From contig QHXU01000033.1 in assembly GCA_003223065.1 (NCBI GenBank), forward strand, positions 45,307-53,841: DNA of 8,535 bases, written 5' to 3'. Positions 1 through 5,867 of the stretch are shown one piece after another; the stretch's first letter is position 1; the number at the start of each line of letters is the position of its first letter. The stretch is from Acidobacteriota bacterium. Lineage in GTDB: Bacteria; Acidobacteriota; Terriglobia; Bryobacterales; Bryobacteraceae. The notes under the pieces are model-generated. The model made no database searches, had not been told where the DNA came from, and saw only the letters and a list, made by a program, of their open reading frames with translations. The translations under genes and the position numbers were made by a program.

Positions 1-358
1 TGTCGACGATCACTGCCGGGCGATTCTGGCCGCGATCGAGCGCGGTAGCGAGGGCGAAATCTATAACATCGGCGGGAGCCGCGCGCTGCCGAATATCGAA
101 GTAGTCCGAAAGCTTCTGGCGGCGCTCGGGAAGCCCGAAAGCTTGATGCAAACGGTTAAGGACCGGCCTGGCCACGACCGGCGGTACGCTCTCTCGAGCG
201 CAAAACTGCTGCGCGCGACCGGTTGGAAGCCCGAGGTGCCGTTTGAAGAGGGCCTGAAGGCGACGATCGATTGGTATCGTGCGAATAGAAAATGGGTTGC
301 GCGCGTGAAGTCCGGCGAATATCAGAGCTACTACGAGCGCAACTATGCGAACCGGTAA
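1..358 (+). CDS. rmlB: dTDP-glucose 4,6-dehydratase, C-terminal part (5' end outside window)
   Basis: This enzyme dehydrates dTDP-D-glucose to dTDP-4-keto-6-deoxy-D-glucose in the cytoplasm, the second step toward dTDP-L-rhamnose and related deoxysugars for surface polysaccharide. The frame is open from base 2 and gives 118 residues before TAA, against roughly 330-350 for the whole family, so only the last third is here. Recognisable family features are VDDHCRAI at the edge, the YNIGG segment, the VKDRPGHDRRYA block that lines the nucleotide-sugar pocket, GWKP followed by a FEEGL..T..WY helix, and the typical tail SGEYQSYYERNY. The NAD-binding Rossmann part and the catalytic YxxxK lie upstream of the window. 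It converges on the minus-strand glycosyltransferase with a 26-base gap and no obvious terminator. A related NDP-sugar epimerase/dehydratase is possible, but the PGHDRRYA block strongly favours RmlB. Confidence 0.93.
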   Translation, partial: VDDHCRAILAAIERGSEGEIYNIGGSRALPNIEVVRKLLAALGKPESLMQTVKDRPGHDRRYALSSAKLLRATGWKPEVPFEEGLKATIDWYRANRKWVARVKSGEYQSYYERNYANR

Positions 359-384
359 GGGGATCCGCGCACTCACGGCCCAAC

Positions 385-1221
385 TCACCATTCAGGGAGG
401 CGATGGTCTGTGAGCAAGCCTCCCCAGAGGCGGTCATAGTTGTAACCTGTTTTCTTTCGTGCCGCGAAATAGCGGCTGCGCACGTCGATCCATTCATAGA
501 GAGCCAGTTCGGGCAGCCGGTGCCATTCGCGAAGCCGGATGCCGTGCTCCCTTCGCACGCGTGCTACTTCGGGATGAACCTCGCCTTCGATCAGGCCGGC
601 GGTTTTCGATGCGGCATGCCTGCGAAATGCGCCGAGGAATCCGTTGACACGGCGCATCTGACCGCGCTGCATGAAACGCACGAACAGATCGTAATCCAGG
701 GCAAACTGGAAGCCAGGATCAATTCCGCCCGCCTCTTCATAGATGCGTCTGCGCCAGAAACACGTCTCCTGGGGGATGTAGTCCCAACGGCTCATGAGCC
801 AGTTGGAATGCCTGGGCAGGATCCAATATGAATCAACGGTGTTGTCTTCGGTCACGAAGACGCGATGACTGTAGAGCGCGTCGACCCGGCGATGCGCAGC
901 GAAGTAGCCGGCCACGAAGTTCAGAGCGCCTGGTGCGAGCATATCGTCGCTGTTCAAATAAGCCATGATCTCGCCGGTCGTATGCGTAAAGCCGCGTGCG
1001 GCCGCGTCGGCCTGGCCCTGATCGGGCGCCGATTCGCAGTGACTGAGGAAACGCTGGTAGCGCCGGAGGATTTCAGGCGTCTTGTCCGTGCTGCCCCCGT
1101 CCATGACGACGTATTCGAGCTTCGGATAGCGCTGGAGAATCACACTTCGCAGTGTCCATTCGAGAAACGAGCCGTGCTGGTAGGACGGCGTGACGATCGA
1201 AATTGTGGGAAGGTCTGTCAC
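385..1221 (-). CDS. GT2-family glycosyltransferase
   Basis: A predicted inverting GT-A glycosyltransferase of 278 residues that would transfer a sugar from a nucleotide donor, probably for a surface glycan. Donor and acceptor cannot be read from sequence. Visible GT2 features are the opening strand TISIVTPSYQ (6-15), the nucleotide-binding motif DGGSTD (41-46), AYLNSDD (87-93) holding the metal-binding DXD-like acids, and later conserved blocks IPQETCFWRRR (149-159) and FALDYDLFVRF (173-183). There is no transmembrane segment. I chose the GTG at 1221 because it overlaps the upstream stop as GTGA and sits directly before the GT2 core. A longer frame reaches 1497, but its extra 92 residues are arginine-rich and antisense-like and lie inside the upstream gene. 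Only a weak purine stretch (AAAGGG) precedes the GTG, so translation is probably coupled to the upstream gene. It is a paralogue of the GT domain of that gene. Confidence 0.92.
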   Translation of the reverse strand: MTDLPTISIVTPSYQHGSFLEWTLRSVILQRYPKLEYVVMDGGSTDKTPEILRRYQRFLSHCESAPDQGQADAAARGFTHTTGEIMAYLNSDDMLAPGALNFVAGYFAAHRRVDALYSHRVFVTEDNTVDSYWILPRHSNWLMSRWDYIPQETCFWRRRIYEEAGGIDPGFQFALDYDLFVRFMQRGQMRRVNGFLGAFRRHAASKTAGLIEGEVHPEVARVRREHGIRLREWHRLPELALYEWIDVRSRYFAARKKTGYNYDRLWGGLLTDHRLPEW

Positions 1222-2873
1222 GCCAGCGGAGCCCTTTCGAACCGGGCCACGATTGCATCTCCCCGCCCGCGCCAATCCCAGAGAAGCCGGGACCAGGCTG
1301 CGATGCTTCGGGCTTGTTCCGTGACCTCGCTTGGAATTTCGGAGGCGTCCTCCACGCCGAGGCCGCGCTGGTTCCGCAAAAGGCTGGCGGCGGTCCATTC
1401 GGGGCGCGAAATCGTCCGAACCGTTTGCAGTTTGAACCCGCACGATCGCGCCAGTAATTCGAGCGAGCGGACGCTGAACGTGTAACCACGTCCCCAATGC
1501 GCCCAGGTGGGTCCGAACATGTCGATCTGGGCGGAGTCGAGGTTGGGCGTCATGACCACCACGCGCCCGCGCGGCGCGAGGATCATAGCTAACCGTCGCA
1601 GCGCCGCCGCGGGATCTTCCAGTTGATCGAGCCGGTGATCGAGTACGATTTGATCGAACGTCTGGCCGGGCGGGACCTCGTAGGGAGCGCTCATGACGTC
1701 TATGTCCGGTTCCACGAAGCCGGAATCGTGAGGCTTCAACCAGCCCGGAGCGGGGATCTTGCGGGCAAACTTGACTTGATATGAGTGCCCGCGGAAGTCA
1801 CGATAGGGCGAGCCGCAGCTCGGGATCGGCACCATCTCTCCCGGCGGCTGCGAGCACCCGGCTACATGAGTTTTTCCGAAATAATATACGTACTGCCCGC
1901 GGGCGCTGAATAGCAAACAGTCAGGAGAGGTTCCTCGGACGGGACAGCGTGGGAGCCGCAGCCCAGGCGGCATGCGCATTTCGGGCGGCGGGAACTCGCG
2001 CCAATCAATGGGCCAGAAAAGGCGATCCGGACGTCGCAGGGATGCGAGATAGCGCCGGACGCGCTCGCTCGATCGCTCCCACCAGATGCCCAGCCGCTCG
2101 CGAGCCGTGAGAGTCGGGAGAATCGCCATCTGGCGCTCGCGCACTTCGTCCCAATAGACGTCCATGCGCTTGCTCAACTGGTCCGGACGAAGTGTGAAGC
2201 AGCTCGGATGGCCCGGCCGCCGCACGAATCGCGTGCGTCGAGCCATGCGTACCCACAGGTCCCAATCGCCCGCGACTTTCAGATTGGGGTTGAGGCCGCC
2301 CACGGCATCGTAGGCTCTGCGGCGCCAGAAAACCGCCTCTTGAAACAGGATGTGGCCGCGCAGAAGCCGCGCGAAATTTACCTGTGGTTGCGCGACATTC
2401 GGATACTTCCATCCGCCCGCGTCGACCGTCGCCGAATGATAGATGACGTCGGCTTCGGGATGCGCGCGGAACCAGGCGCCGACACGCAAAAGCGCACCGG
2501 GTTCCAATCGATCATCGCAATTGAGGTACGCCAGAATTTCTCCGCTCCCGAGCGCGAAGCCCTGGCGTATGGCGTCGTACATGCCGCCGGTTTTTCGCGA
2601 AACGACGCCTGAGATCCGGTCCTGATAACGCTGGACGACGTCGAGGGTGCCATCGGTCGACTCCTCGTCGATGATGAAATATTCGAGATTAGGATAGTGC
2701 TGTTCGAGCACGGACTCGATCGCGCCTCGGATCCAGGCCGCGCCGTTCGAAACCGGGGTGACCATCGTGATCCTGGGCAAAGGTCGTTCACCTTCCGGAC
2801 GCGGCCGTGGAAATCCGCGGGCGAGCTTGGCGAAGGGGAACTCAATCGCTGCGAGCGCGAGCTTTCCTCCCAC
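1218..2873 (-). CDS. GT2 glycosyltransferase fused to a degenerate SAM-methyltransferase-like domain
   Basis: A 551-residue two-domain protein. Residues 33-250 form a GT2 glycosyltransferase: RITMVTPVSN (34-43), DEESTD (69-74), AYLNCDD (115-121) with the metal-binding acids, QEAVFWRRR (178-186) and AGDWDLWVRM (201-210). After a basic linker, residues 305-545 resemble class I SAM-dependent methyltransferases that carry an N-terminal zinc knuckle. The matches are CPVRG (310-314), VEPDID (387-392), FDQIVLDH..DQLEDP (406-421), GRVVVMTPN (436-444) and a WAHWGRGYTFSVRSLELLARSCGF-type tail (457-480). The domain looks broken: the knuckle has lost cysteines and the glycine-rich SAM loop is absent, so methylation is doubtful. 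The GTG at 2873 is the first canonical start in the frame but has no convincing ribosome site before it, and the coding pattern continues upstream. Its stop overlaps the next gene's GTG by 4 bases. The glycosyltransferase role is firm, while substrate and start are uncertain. Confidence 0.85.
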   Translation of the reverse strand: MGGKLALAAIEFPFAKLARGFPRPRPEGERPLPRITMVTPVSNGAAWIRGAIESVLEQHYPNLEYFIIDEESTDGTLDVVQRYQDRISGVVSRKTGGMYDAIRQGFALGSGEILAYLNCDDRLEPGALLRVGAWFRAHPEADVIYHSATVDAGGWKYPNVAQPQVNFARLLRGHILFQEAVFWRRRAYDAVGGLNPNLKVAGDWDLWVRMARRTRFVRRPGHPSCFTLRPDQLSKRMDVYWDEVRERQMAILPTLTARERLGIWWERSSERVRRYLASLRRPDRLFWPIDWREFPPPEMRMPPGLRLPRCPVRGTSPDCLLFSARGQYVYYFGKTHVAGCSQPPGEMVPIPSCGSPYRDFRGHSYQVKFARKIPAPGWLKPHDSGFVEPDIDVMSAPYEVPPGQTFDQIVLDHRLDQLEDPAAALRRLAMILAPRGRVVVMTPNLDSAQIDMFGPTWAHWGRGYTFSVRSLELLARSCGFKLQTVRTISRPEWTAASLLRNQRGLGVEDASEIPSEVTEQARSIAAWSRLLWDWRGRGDAIVARFERAPLA

Positions 2874-2962
2874 GCGCCGGCGCCATCCGGGCTCGCGCGG
2901 TTCCTCACGGATGAGTGCGCCGACACGTTCGAACGGGCGAATGACACTATCGTAACTCGCCG
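2874..2962 (-). other. Interval between kinase and GT-methyltransferase gene; likely unannotated N-terminus
   Basis: These 89 bases lie between the kinase stop (TAG) and the GTG chosen for the fused glycosyltransferase. The glycosyltransferase frame stays open throughout and reads as plausible protein (VIRPFERVGALIREEP is part of it) with mostly G or C third positions. It contains no ATG, GTG or TTG. A GTG at 2947, preceded by GGCGAG, lies in the neighbouring frame; one extra base just after it would join it to the glycosyltransferase frame. I see no promoter or terminator here. Confidence 0.5.
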
Positions 2963-4291
2963 CTATGCGGGCAGGATCAGTCTGGCCTCGCAGCCGGGTC
3001 CGTCGTTGCGATTGCGCAAGTCCAGCGAGCCGCCGTGCGCTTCAGCGATCTGGCGGCTCAGCACCAGCCCGATCCCGGAACCACCGGGCTTGGTGGTGAA
3101 GAAGGGCACAAAAAGATTCGCCGTGTTCGACAGGCCGGGTCCTTGATCTTGAATGGAAATCTCCAGCAGCGTGCCTAGGCGCGCCCAGGAAACGTTGACT
3201 CCTCCACCGGTCTCGAGCGACGCATCCACCGCGTTGCGGAGCAGGTTGATCAGGAGTTGGTCGAGCTGGTCGCGATCGCCCTGGATCGTCATTTCCGGCC
3301 CAGGCTCGAGCACCGCCGTGATTCGCTGTTCGAGGCTGGCCACCTGGCGGACCCAGCTGCCGACATCCACCGTGACCATTTGGGGACGCGGCAGTTTCGC
3401 GAGTCGCGCGTAAGCGCCGAGAAAGCGGCTGAGGCCTTCGCTTCGCGTGGAGATGATCGAGAGACCACGCCGCGCATCTTCGCGCCAATCGTCGGGCAGG
3501 GGATTGCGCTGCACCAGCGTTTCGAGGCTTCCGGCGATCGATTTGATGGGCGCAAGCGAGTTGTTCAGCTCGTGGCCGAGCACCCGCACCAGTCTTTGCC
3601 AGGCCTTTAGCTCTTCTTCACGCAGCGCGCGGGTCAGATCCGTGACGACGAGCAGCTGGTGTGGCAGGCCTCCTTCGCGAAACATGGACCGGTGAATGCT
3701 CCAACGGCCGGCGCCGGAAGGAAACGTGCGCTGGATATTCTGTGTATTCACGCCTTCGAGGAACTCGGTCAGGCCAAGGGAAGCTGCCTCGGCGTTCATG
3801 ATGCGCTCGGCGGGCTGGGCGAGCAGCCGCTCGCCGGCGCGGTTCACCAGCTTCAGCTTCCGGTCACCGTCGAAAGCGAAGACGGCGACGTCAATCTCCT
3901 CCATTACCTTGCGCAGGAGGGTGGTCGCTTCCAGCGCGCCGAGCCTCTGGGCGCGCAACGTCGCGCCCATGGTGTTGACCTGCTGCATCACATCGCCGAG
4001 CGCGTCCTCTCCGCGTGCTCCGCGCGCGCGGATCGAATAATCTCCCTCGCGCATCGCCTCCAGCAGATTTGCCAAAGTACGCAGCGGCGAAGCCACACGC
4101 TCTCGAATGGCTGCGGCGCAACCCCACCACACGCCAAGGATCAGGACGCTAAGGGTCCACTGCTCCTTGGGTTGGTAGTCGTGGGTCCAAACGATGTACA
4201 TCGACACGGCGACCGCCGGCAAACCCGCGGCCAGCGCCAGCAGAAGCATCCGCTGCTCGTGTACGGGCTTGAATTTTGCCAGGAGGCTCAT
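2963..4291 (-). CDS. NtrY-like membrane sensor histidine kinase (HAMP-PAS-HisKA-HATPase)
   Basis: The sensor half of a two-component system: it autophosphorylates on histidine and passes phosphate to the response regulator encoded just upstream. The 442 residues contain two membrane helices (about 15-35 and 45-62) joined by a loop of only about ten residues, a HAMP-like linker (63-115), a PAS-like region (about 120-218), and a dimerisation/phosphoacceptor H-box GHELNNSLAPIKS with His240. The ATP-binding domain has an N-box (Asn349, Asn353 in NLLRNAVDAS), a G1 box DQGPG (382-386), an F-box FVPFFTTKPGG (394-404) and a G2 box GSGIGL (404-409). All catalytic motifs look intact. The H-box with NNSLAPI is of the NtrB/NtrY kind that pairs with sigma-54 regulators. 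The ATG at 4291 lacks a clear Shine-Dalgarno sequence. It follows the regulator by 42 bases, so cotranscription is likely. The signal is unknown, and there is hardly any periplasmic part to bind one. Confidence 0.95.
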   Translation of the reverse strand: MSLLAKFKPVHEQRMLLLALAAGLPAVAVSMYIVWTHDYQPKEQWTLSVLILGVWWGCAAAIRERVASPLRTLANLLEAMREGDYSIRARGARGEDALGDVMQQVNTMGATLRAQRLGALEATTLLRKVMEEIDVAVFAFDGDRKLKLVNRAGERLLAQPAERIMNAEAASLGLTEFLEGVNTQNIQRTFPSGAGRWSIHRSMFREGGLPHQLLVVTDLTRALREEELKAWQRLVRVLGHELNNSLAPIKSIAGSLETLVQRNPLPDDWREDARRGLSIISTRSEGLSRFLGAYARLAKLPRPQMVTVDVGSWVRQVASLEQRITAVLEPGPEMTIQGDRDQLDQLLINLLRNAVDASLETGGGVNVSWARLGTLLEISIQDQGPGLSNTANLFVPFFTTKPGGSGIGLVLSRQIAEAHGGSLDLRNRNDGPGCEARLILPA

Positions 4292-4333
4292 TGGTCAGTG
4301 GAGTCCAGGTTAGCGCACCACGCCGCGTACCAC

Positions 4334-5698
4334 TCACAATCCGTACCGCTGCAACCTTCGATAAAGCGCGCTGCGACTGAGGCCGAGCGCGTTTGCGGCG
4401 TGGCTGACGTTCCCGTTGTAACGCGCGAGCGCCTTCTTGATCAGGAACGCCTCCACTTCCTCCAGGCTCATATCCTCGAGGCGCATGGAGCCTTGCGCGG
4501 CGGAACGCAAGGCCAGATCGCCCTGCCGGACCATATTGTCCTGTGCCATCAGCACGGCGCGTTCCACCACGTGATTGAGCTCGCGCACATTGCCCTGCCA
4601 AGGATTCTCGAGCAACGCCTGCATGGCGGTCGCATCGAAGCCCTGCAGGTGTTTGCGGTAACGCTGGGCGTGGATGCCGAGGAAGTGCGACGCCAGCACG
4701 GGAATATCTTCACGGCGCTCGCGCAAGGGCGGCAGGTGAATCTCGATGGTGTTGAGACGGAACAACAGATCCTGGCGGAAGCGGCCCGCGGCAACTTCCT
4801 CTGCAAGGTTTGCGTTCGTGGCGGGGATCACTCGGGCATCCACTCGCCGTGTCTTCGAGGAACCGACGCGCTCCATCTCGCCGACCTCGAGCACACGCAG
4901 CAGCTTGGCTTGCAGGTTTAGGGGAACGTTTGCGATTTCGTCTAGAAACAGCGTGCCGCCGTCGGCGAGCTCGAAGCGGCCCACGCGGTCCATTTTGGCG
5001 TCGGTGAATGCGCCTTTGACGTGTCCGAACAACTCACTCTCGAAAACGCCTTCGGCGAGGCCGCCGGCGTTTACCGTGACCATTGGGCGATTTGAGCGCG
5101 ACGAGACGGTATGCAGCGTGCGGGCAACCACCTCCTTTCCCGTGCCGGGCTCGCCGCTAATGAGAACATTCGCATCAGATGGGCCGACGCGCGAGATCAA
5201 CTGCAGCACCGGTTGCATCGCGGGCGATTCAGCGATCAGGGAGGGCCGGCCTTCGGTGCGCAGCAGCCGGTTCTCCGCTTCCAGGCGCTGGCCGCGCCGC
5301 AGCGCCGCGCTCAGCTCCACCTGTGTGCGCACGATGGTCATCAGGCGCGCGTTGTCCCAGGGCTTTTGGATGAAATCGCGCGCGCCGCGGCGCATGGCTT
5401 CCACAGCGAGATCAACGCTGCCCCACGCGGTCATCACGACCACCGGAACCATGTTGTCGATCACCTGGATGCGGCTCAGCAGATCGAGGCCTTCCTGACC
5501 GGAGGTTGTGTCCCGGGTGTAGTTCAGGTCCATGAGGACCACGTCGAAATCGCGCGTCTCGAGGGCGGCCAGAATTCCGGCCGGCGAATTCGCGGACTCA
5601 ATTTCGAACCCCTCGCCTTTAAGCAGCAGGCGCAGAGCCTCCAGCACATCCGGCTGGTCGTCGGCGATGAGGAGACGCCCGTCGCTCACGCCTTTCAT
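4334..5698 (-). CDS. Sigma-54-dependent response regulator, NtrC/AtoC family
   Basis: A bacterial enhancer-binding protein of 454 residues that, once phosphorylated by the adjacent kinase, should oligomerise, hydrolyse ATP and open sigma-54 promoters. The receiver domain (8-125) has the acid pair Asp13/Asp14, phosphoacceptor Asp57, Thr90 and Lys112. The AAA+ domain (about 153-390) has Walker A GEPGTGKE (182-189), Walker B GGTLFLDE (247-254), the ERVGSSKTRRVDARVI region and the arginine-rich RFRQDLLFRLN and PPLRERREDIP blocks. The sigma-54 contact loop reads GAFTDA (229-234) rather than GAFTGA. A Fis-type helix-turn-helix (about 430-452, VSHAANALGLSRSALYRRL) ends the protein. The receiver stretch NYTRDTTSGQEGLDLL resembles regulators that often neighbour MacB/FtsX-type transporter genes. 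The ATG at 5698 has a modest purine stretch (GGGCAGG) upstream. It is first on the minus-strand transcript, so autoregulation is plausible. Confidence 0.96.
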   Translation of the reverse strand: MKGVSDGRLLIADDQPDVLEALRLLLKGEGFEIESANSPAGILAALETRDFDVVLMDLNYTRDTTSGQEGLDLLSRIQVIDNMVPVVVMTAWGSVDLAVEAMRRGARDFIQKPWDNARLMTIVRTQVELSAALRRGQRLEAENRLLRTEGRPSLIAESPAMQPVLQLISRVGPSDANVLISGEPGTGKEVVARTLHTVSSRSNRPMVTVNAGGLAEGVFESELFGHVKGAFTDAKMDRVGRFELADGGTLFLDEIANVPLNLQAKLLRVLEVGEMERVGSSKTRRVDARVIPATNANLAEEVAAGRFRQDLLFRLNTIEIHLPPLRERREDIPVLASHFLGIHAQRYRKHLQGFDATAMQALLENPWQGNVRELNHVVERAVLMAQDNMVRQGDLALRSAAQGSMRLEDMSLEEVEAFLIKKALARYNGNVSHAANALGLSRSALYRRLQRYGL

Positions 5699-5740
5699 TC
5701 GACCTGCCCGTCCAAAAGGAGAAAAACGTTCACTGCGTAA

Positions 5741-5746
5741 ATTGTA
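5741..5746 (-). promoter_or_regulatory. Candidate -10 hexamer for the regulator gene
   Basis: The minus strand reads TACAAT, five of six matches to the housekeeping -10 consensus, which would start transcription about 35 bases before the regulator ATG. No acceptable -35 hexamer is found at 16-18 bases spacing, so this is weak. Confidence 0.25.
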
Positions 5747-5757
5747 TCGAAGTGGAA

Positions 5758-5773
5758 TGGCAATCCTATGGCC
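5758..5773 (+). promoter_or_regulatory. Candidate sigma-54 (-24/-12) promoter toward the acetyltransferase-permease pair
   Basis: The plus strand reads TGGCA, six bases, then TGGCC. GG (5759-5760) and GC (5771-5772) are separated by exactly ten bases, the invariant sigma-54 geometry. The -24 half is a perfect TGGCA; the -12 half has G in place of the second T of TTGC. Transcription would start near 5784, leaving a leader of about 84 bases. The adjacent gene encodes a sigma-54 activator, which makes the match more interesting, but such a match can occur by chance. Confidence 0.35.
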
Positions 5774-5774
5774 G
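5759..5774 (-). promoter_or_regulatory. Candidate sigma-54 (-24/-12) promoter toward the regulator-kinase genes
   Basis: Because the plus-strand element is nearly palindromic, the complementary strand reads CGGCC, six bases, TTGCC, again with GG and GC ten bases apart. Here the -12 TTGC is perfect and the -24 is GGC only. It lies about 60 bases upstream of the regulator ATG, a usual distance for an autoregulated NtrC-type gene. It overlaps the opposite candidate, so at most one may be used at a time. Confidence 0.3.
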
Positions 5775-5856
5775 TTCCTAAGTTATTTAAGGGCAAGTAG
5801 ATGTAGGTTGCCATGCTGTCCGATTTTGGGATTGGGTGTTCGCCGAGTGCGGGTAT

Positions 5857-5862
5857 TAGAAT
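5857..5862 (+). promoter_or_regulatory. Candidate -10 hexamer giving a leaderless acetyltransferase mRNA
   Basis: TAGAAT matches five of six -10 consensus bases and ends five bases before the ATG at 5868, so transcription would begin at or next to the start codon. No good Shine-Dalgarno sequence precedes that ATG, which fits a leaderless transcript. The only -35-like hexamer, TTGGGT at 5832-5837, is poor and spaced 19 bases away. Confidence 0.25.
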
Positions 5863-5867
5863 GAGCT

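Larger units (their letters stand above)
5757..5814. repeat. Inverted repeat ATGGCAA / TTGCCAT in the divergent region
   Basis: ATGGCAA at 5757-5763 and its exact complement TTGCCAT at 5808-5814 are separated by 44 bases. Each arm carries TGGCA, the left arm overlapping the sigma-54-like element. This could be a pair of regulator half-sites about five helical turns apart, or chance. Confidence 0.3.
5699..5867. promoter_or_regulatory. Divergent intergenic control region
   Basis: These 169 bases separate the start of the sigma-54 regulator gene (minus) from the acetyltransferase gene (plus), so promoters for both directions must lie here or inside the flanking genes. Parts are visibly more AT-rich than the coding DNA, especially around 5741-5750 and 5776-5790. 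The region holds overlapping -24/-12-like elements on both strands, a 7-base inverted repeat and weak -10-like hexamers, each listed separately. I see no RNA gene and no convincing small ORF inside it. Confidence 0.7.

Noticed and set aside
359..384. Terminator between the convergent rmlB and glycosyltransferase genes
   Set aside because: The 26-base gap contains no stable hairpin with a T-run on either strand.
1222..1497. 92-residue N-terminal extension of the second glycosyltransferase
   Set aside because: It overlaps the upstream gene's methyltransferase-like tail in another frame, is arginine-rich and has no GT2 character. The GTG at 1221 overlapping the upstream stop is the better start.
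2378..2947. 189-codon minus-strand frame starting at GTG 2947
   Set aside because: Serine/arginine-rich shadow of the glycosyltransferase in the neighbouring frame. Only its first codon is of interest, as a possible start joined by a frameshift.
3659..4921. 420-codon plus-strand open frame across the kinase-regulator junction
   Set aside because: It lies opposite two genes with full sets of kinase and AAA+ motifs. The translation has no recognisable domain and its openness follows from high GC in the complementary strand.
5711..5730. AAAAGGAG ribosome-site-like sequence on the plus strand in the intergenic region
   Set aside because: No start codon follows at a usable distance and no convincing small ORF begins there.
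5777..5792. Imperfect palindrome CCTAAGTTATTTAAGG
   Set aside because: The arms mismatch at several positions, and no symmetric core beyond three end pairs is present. Too weak to call an operator.
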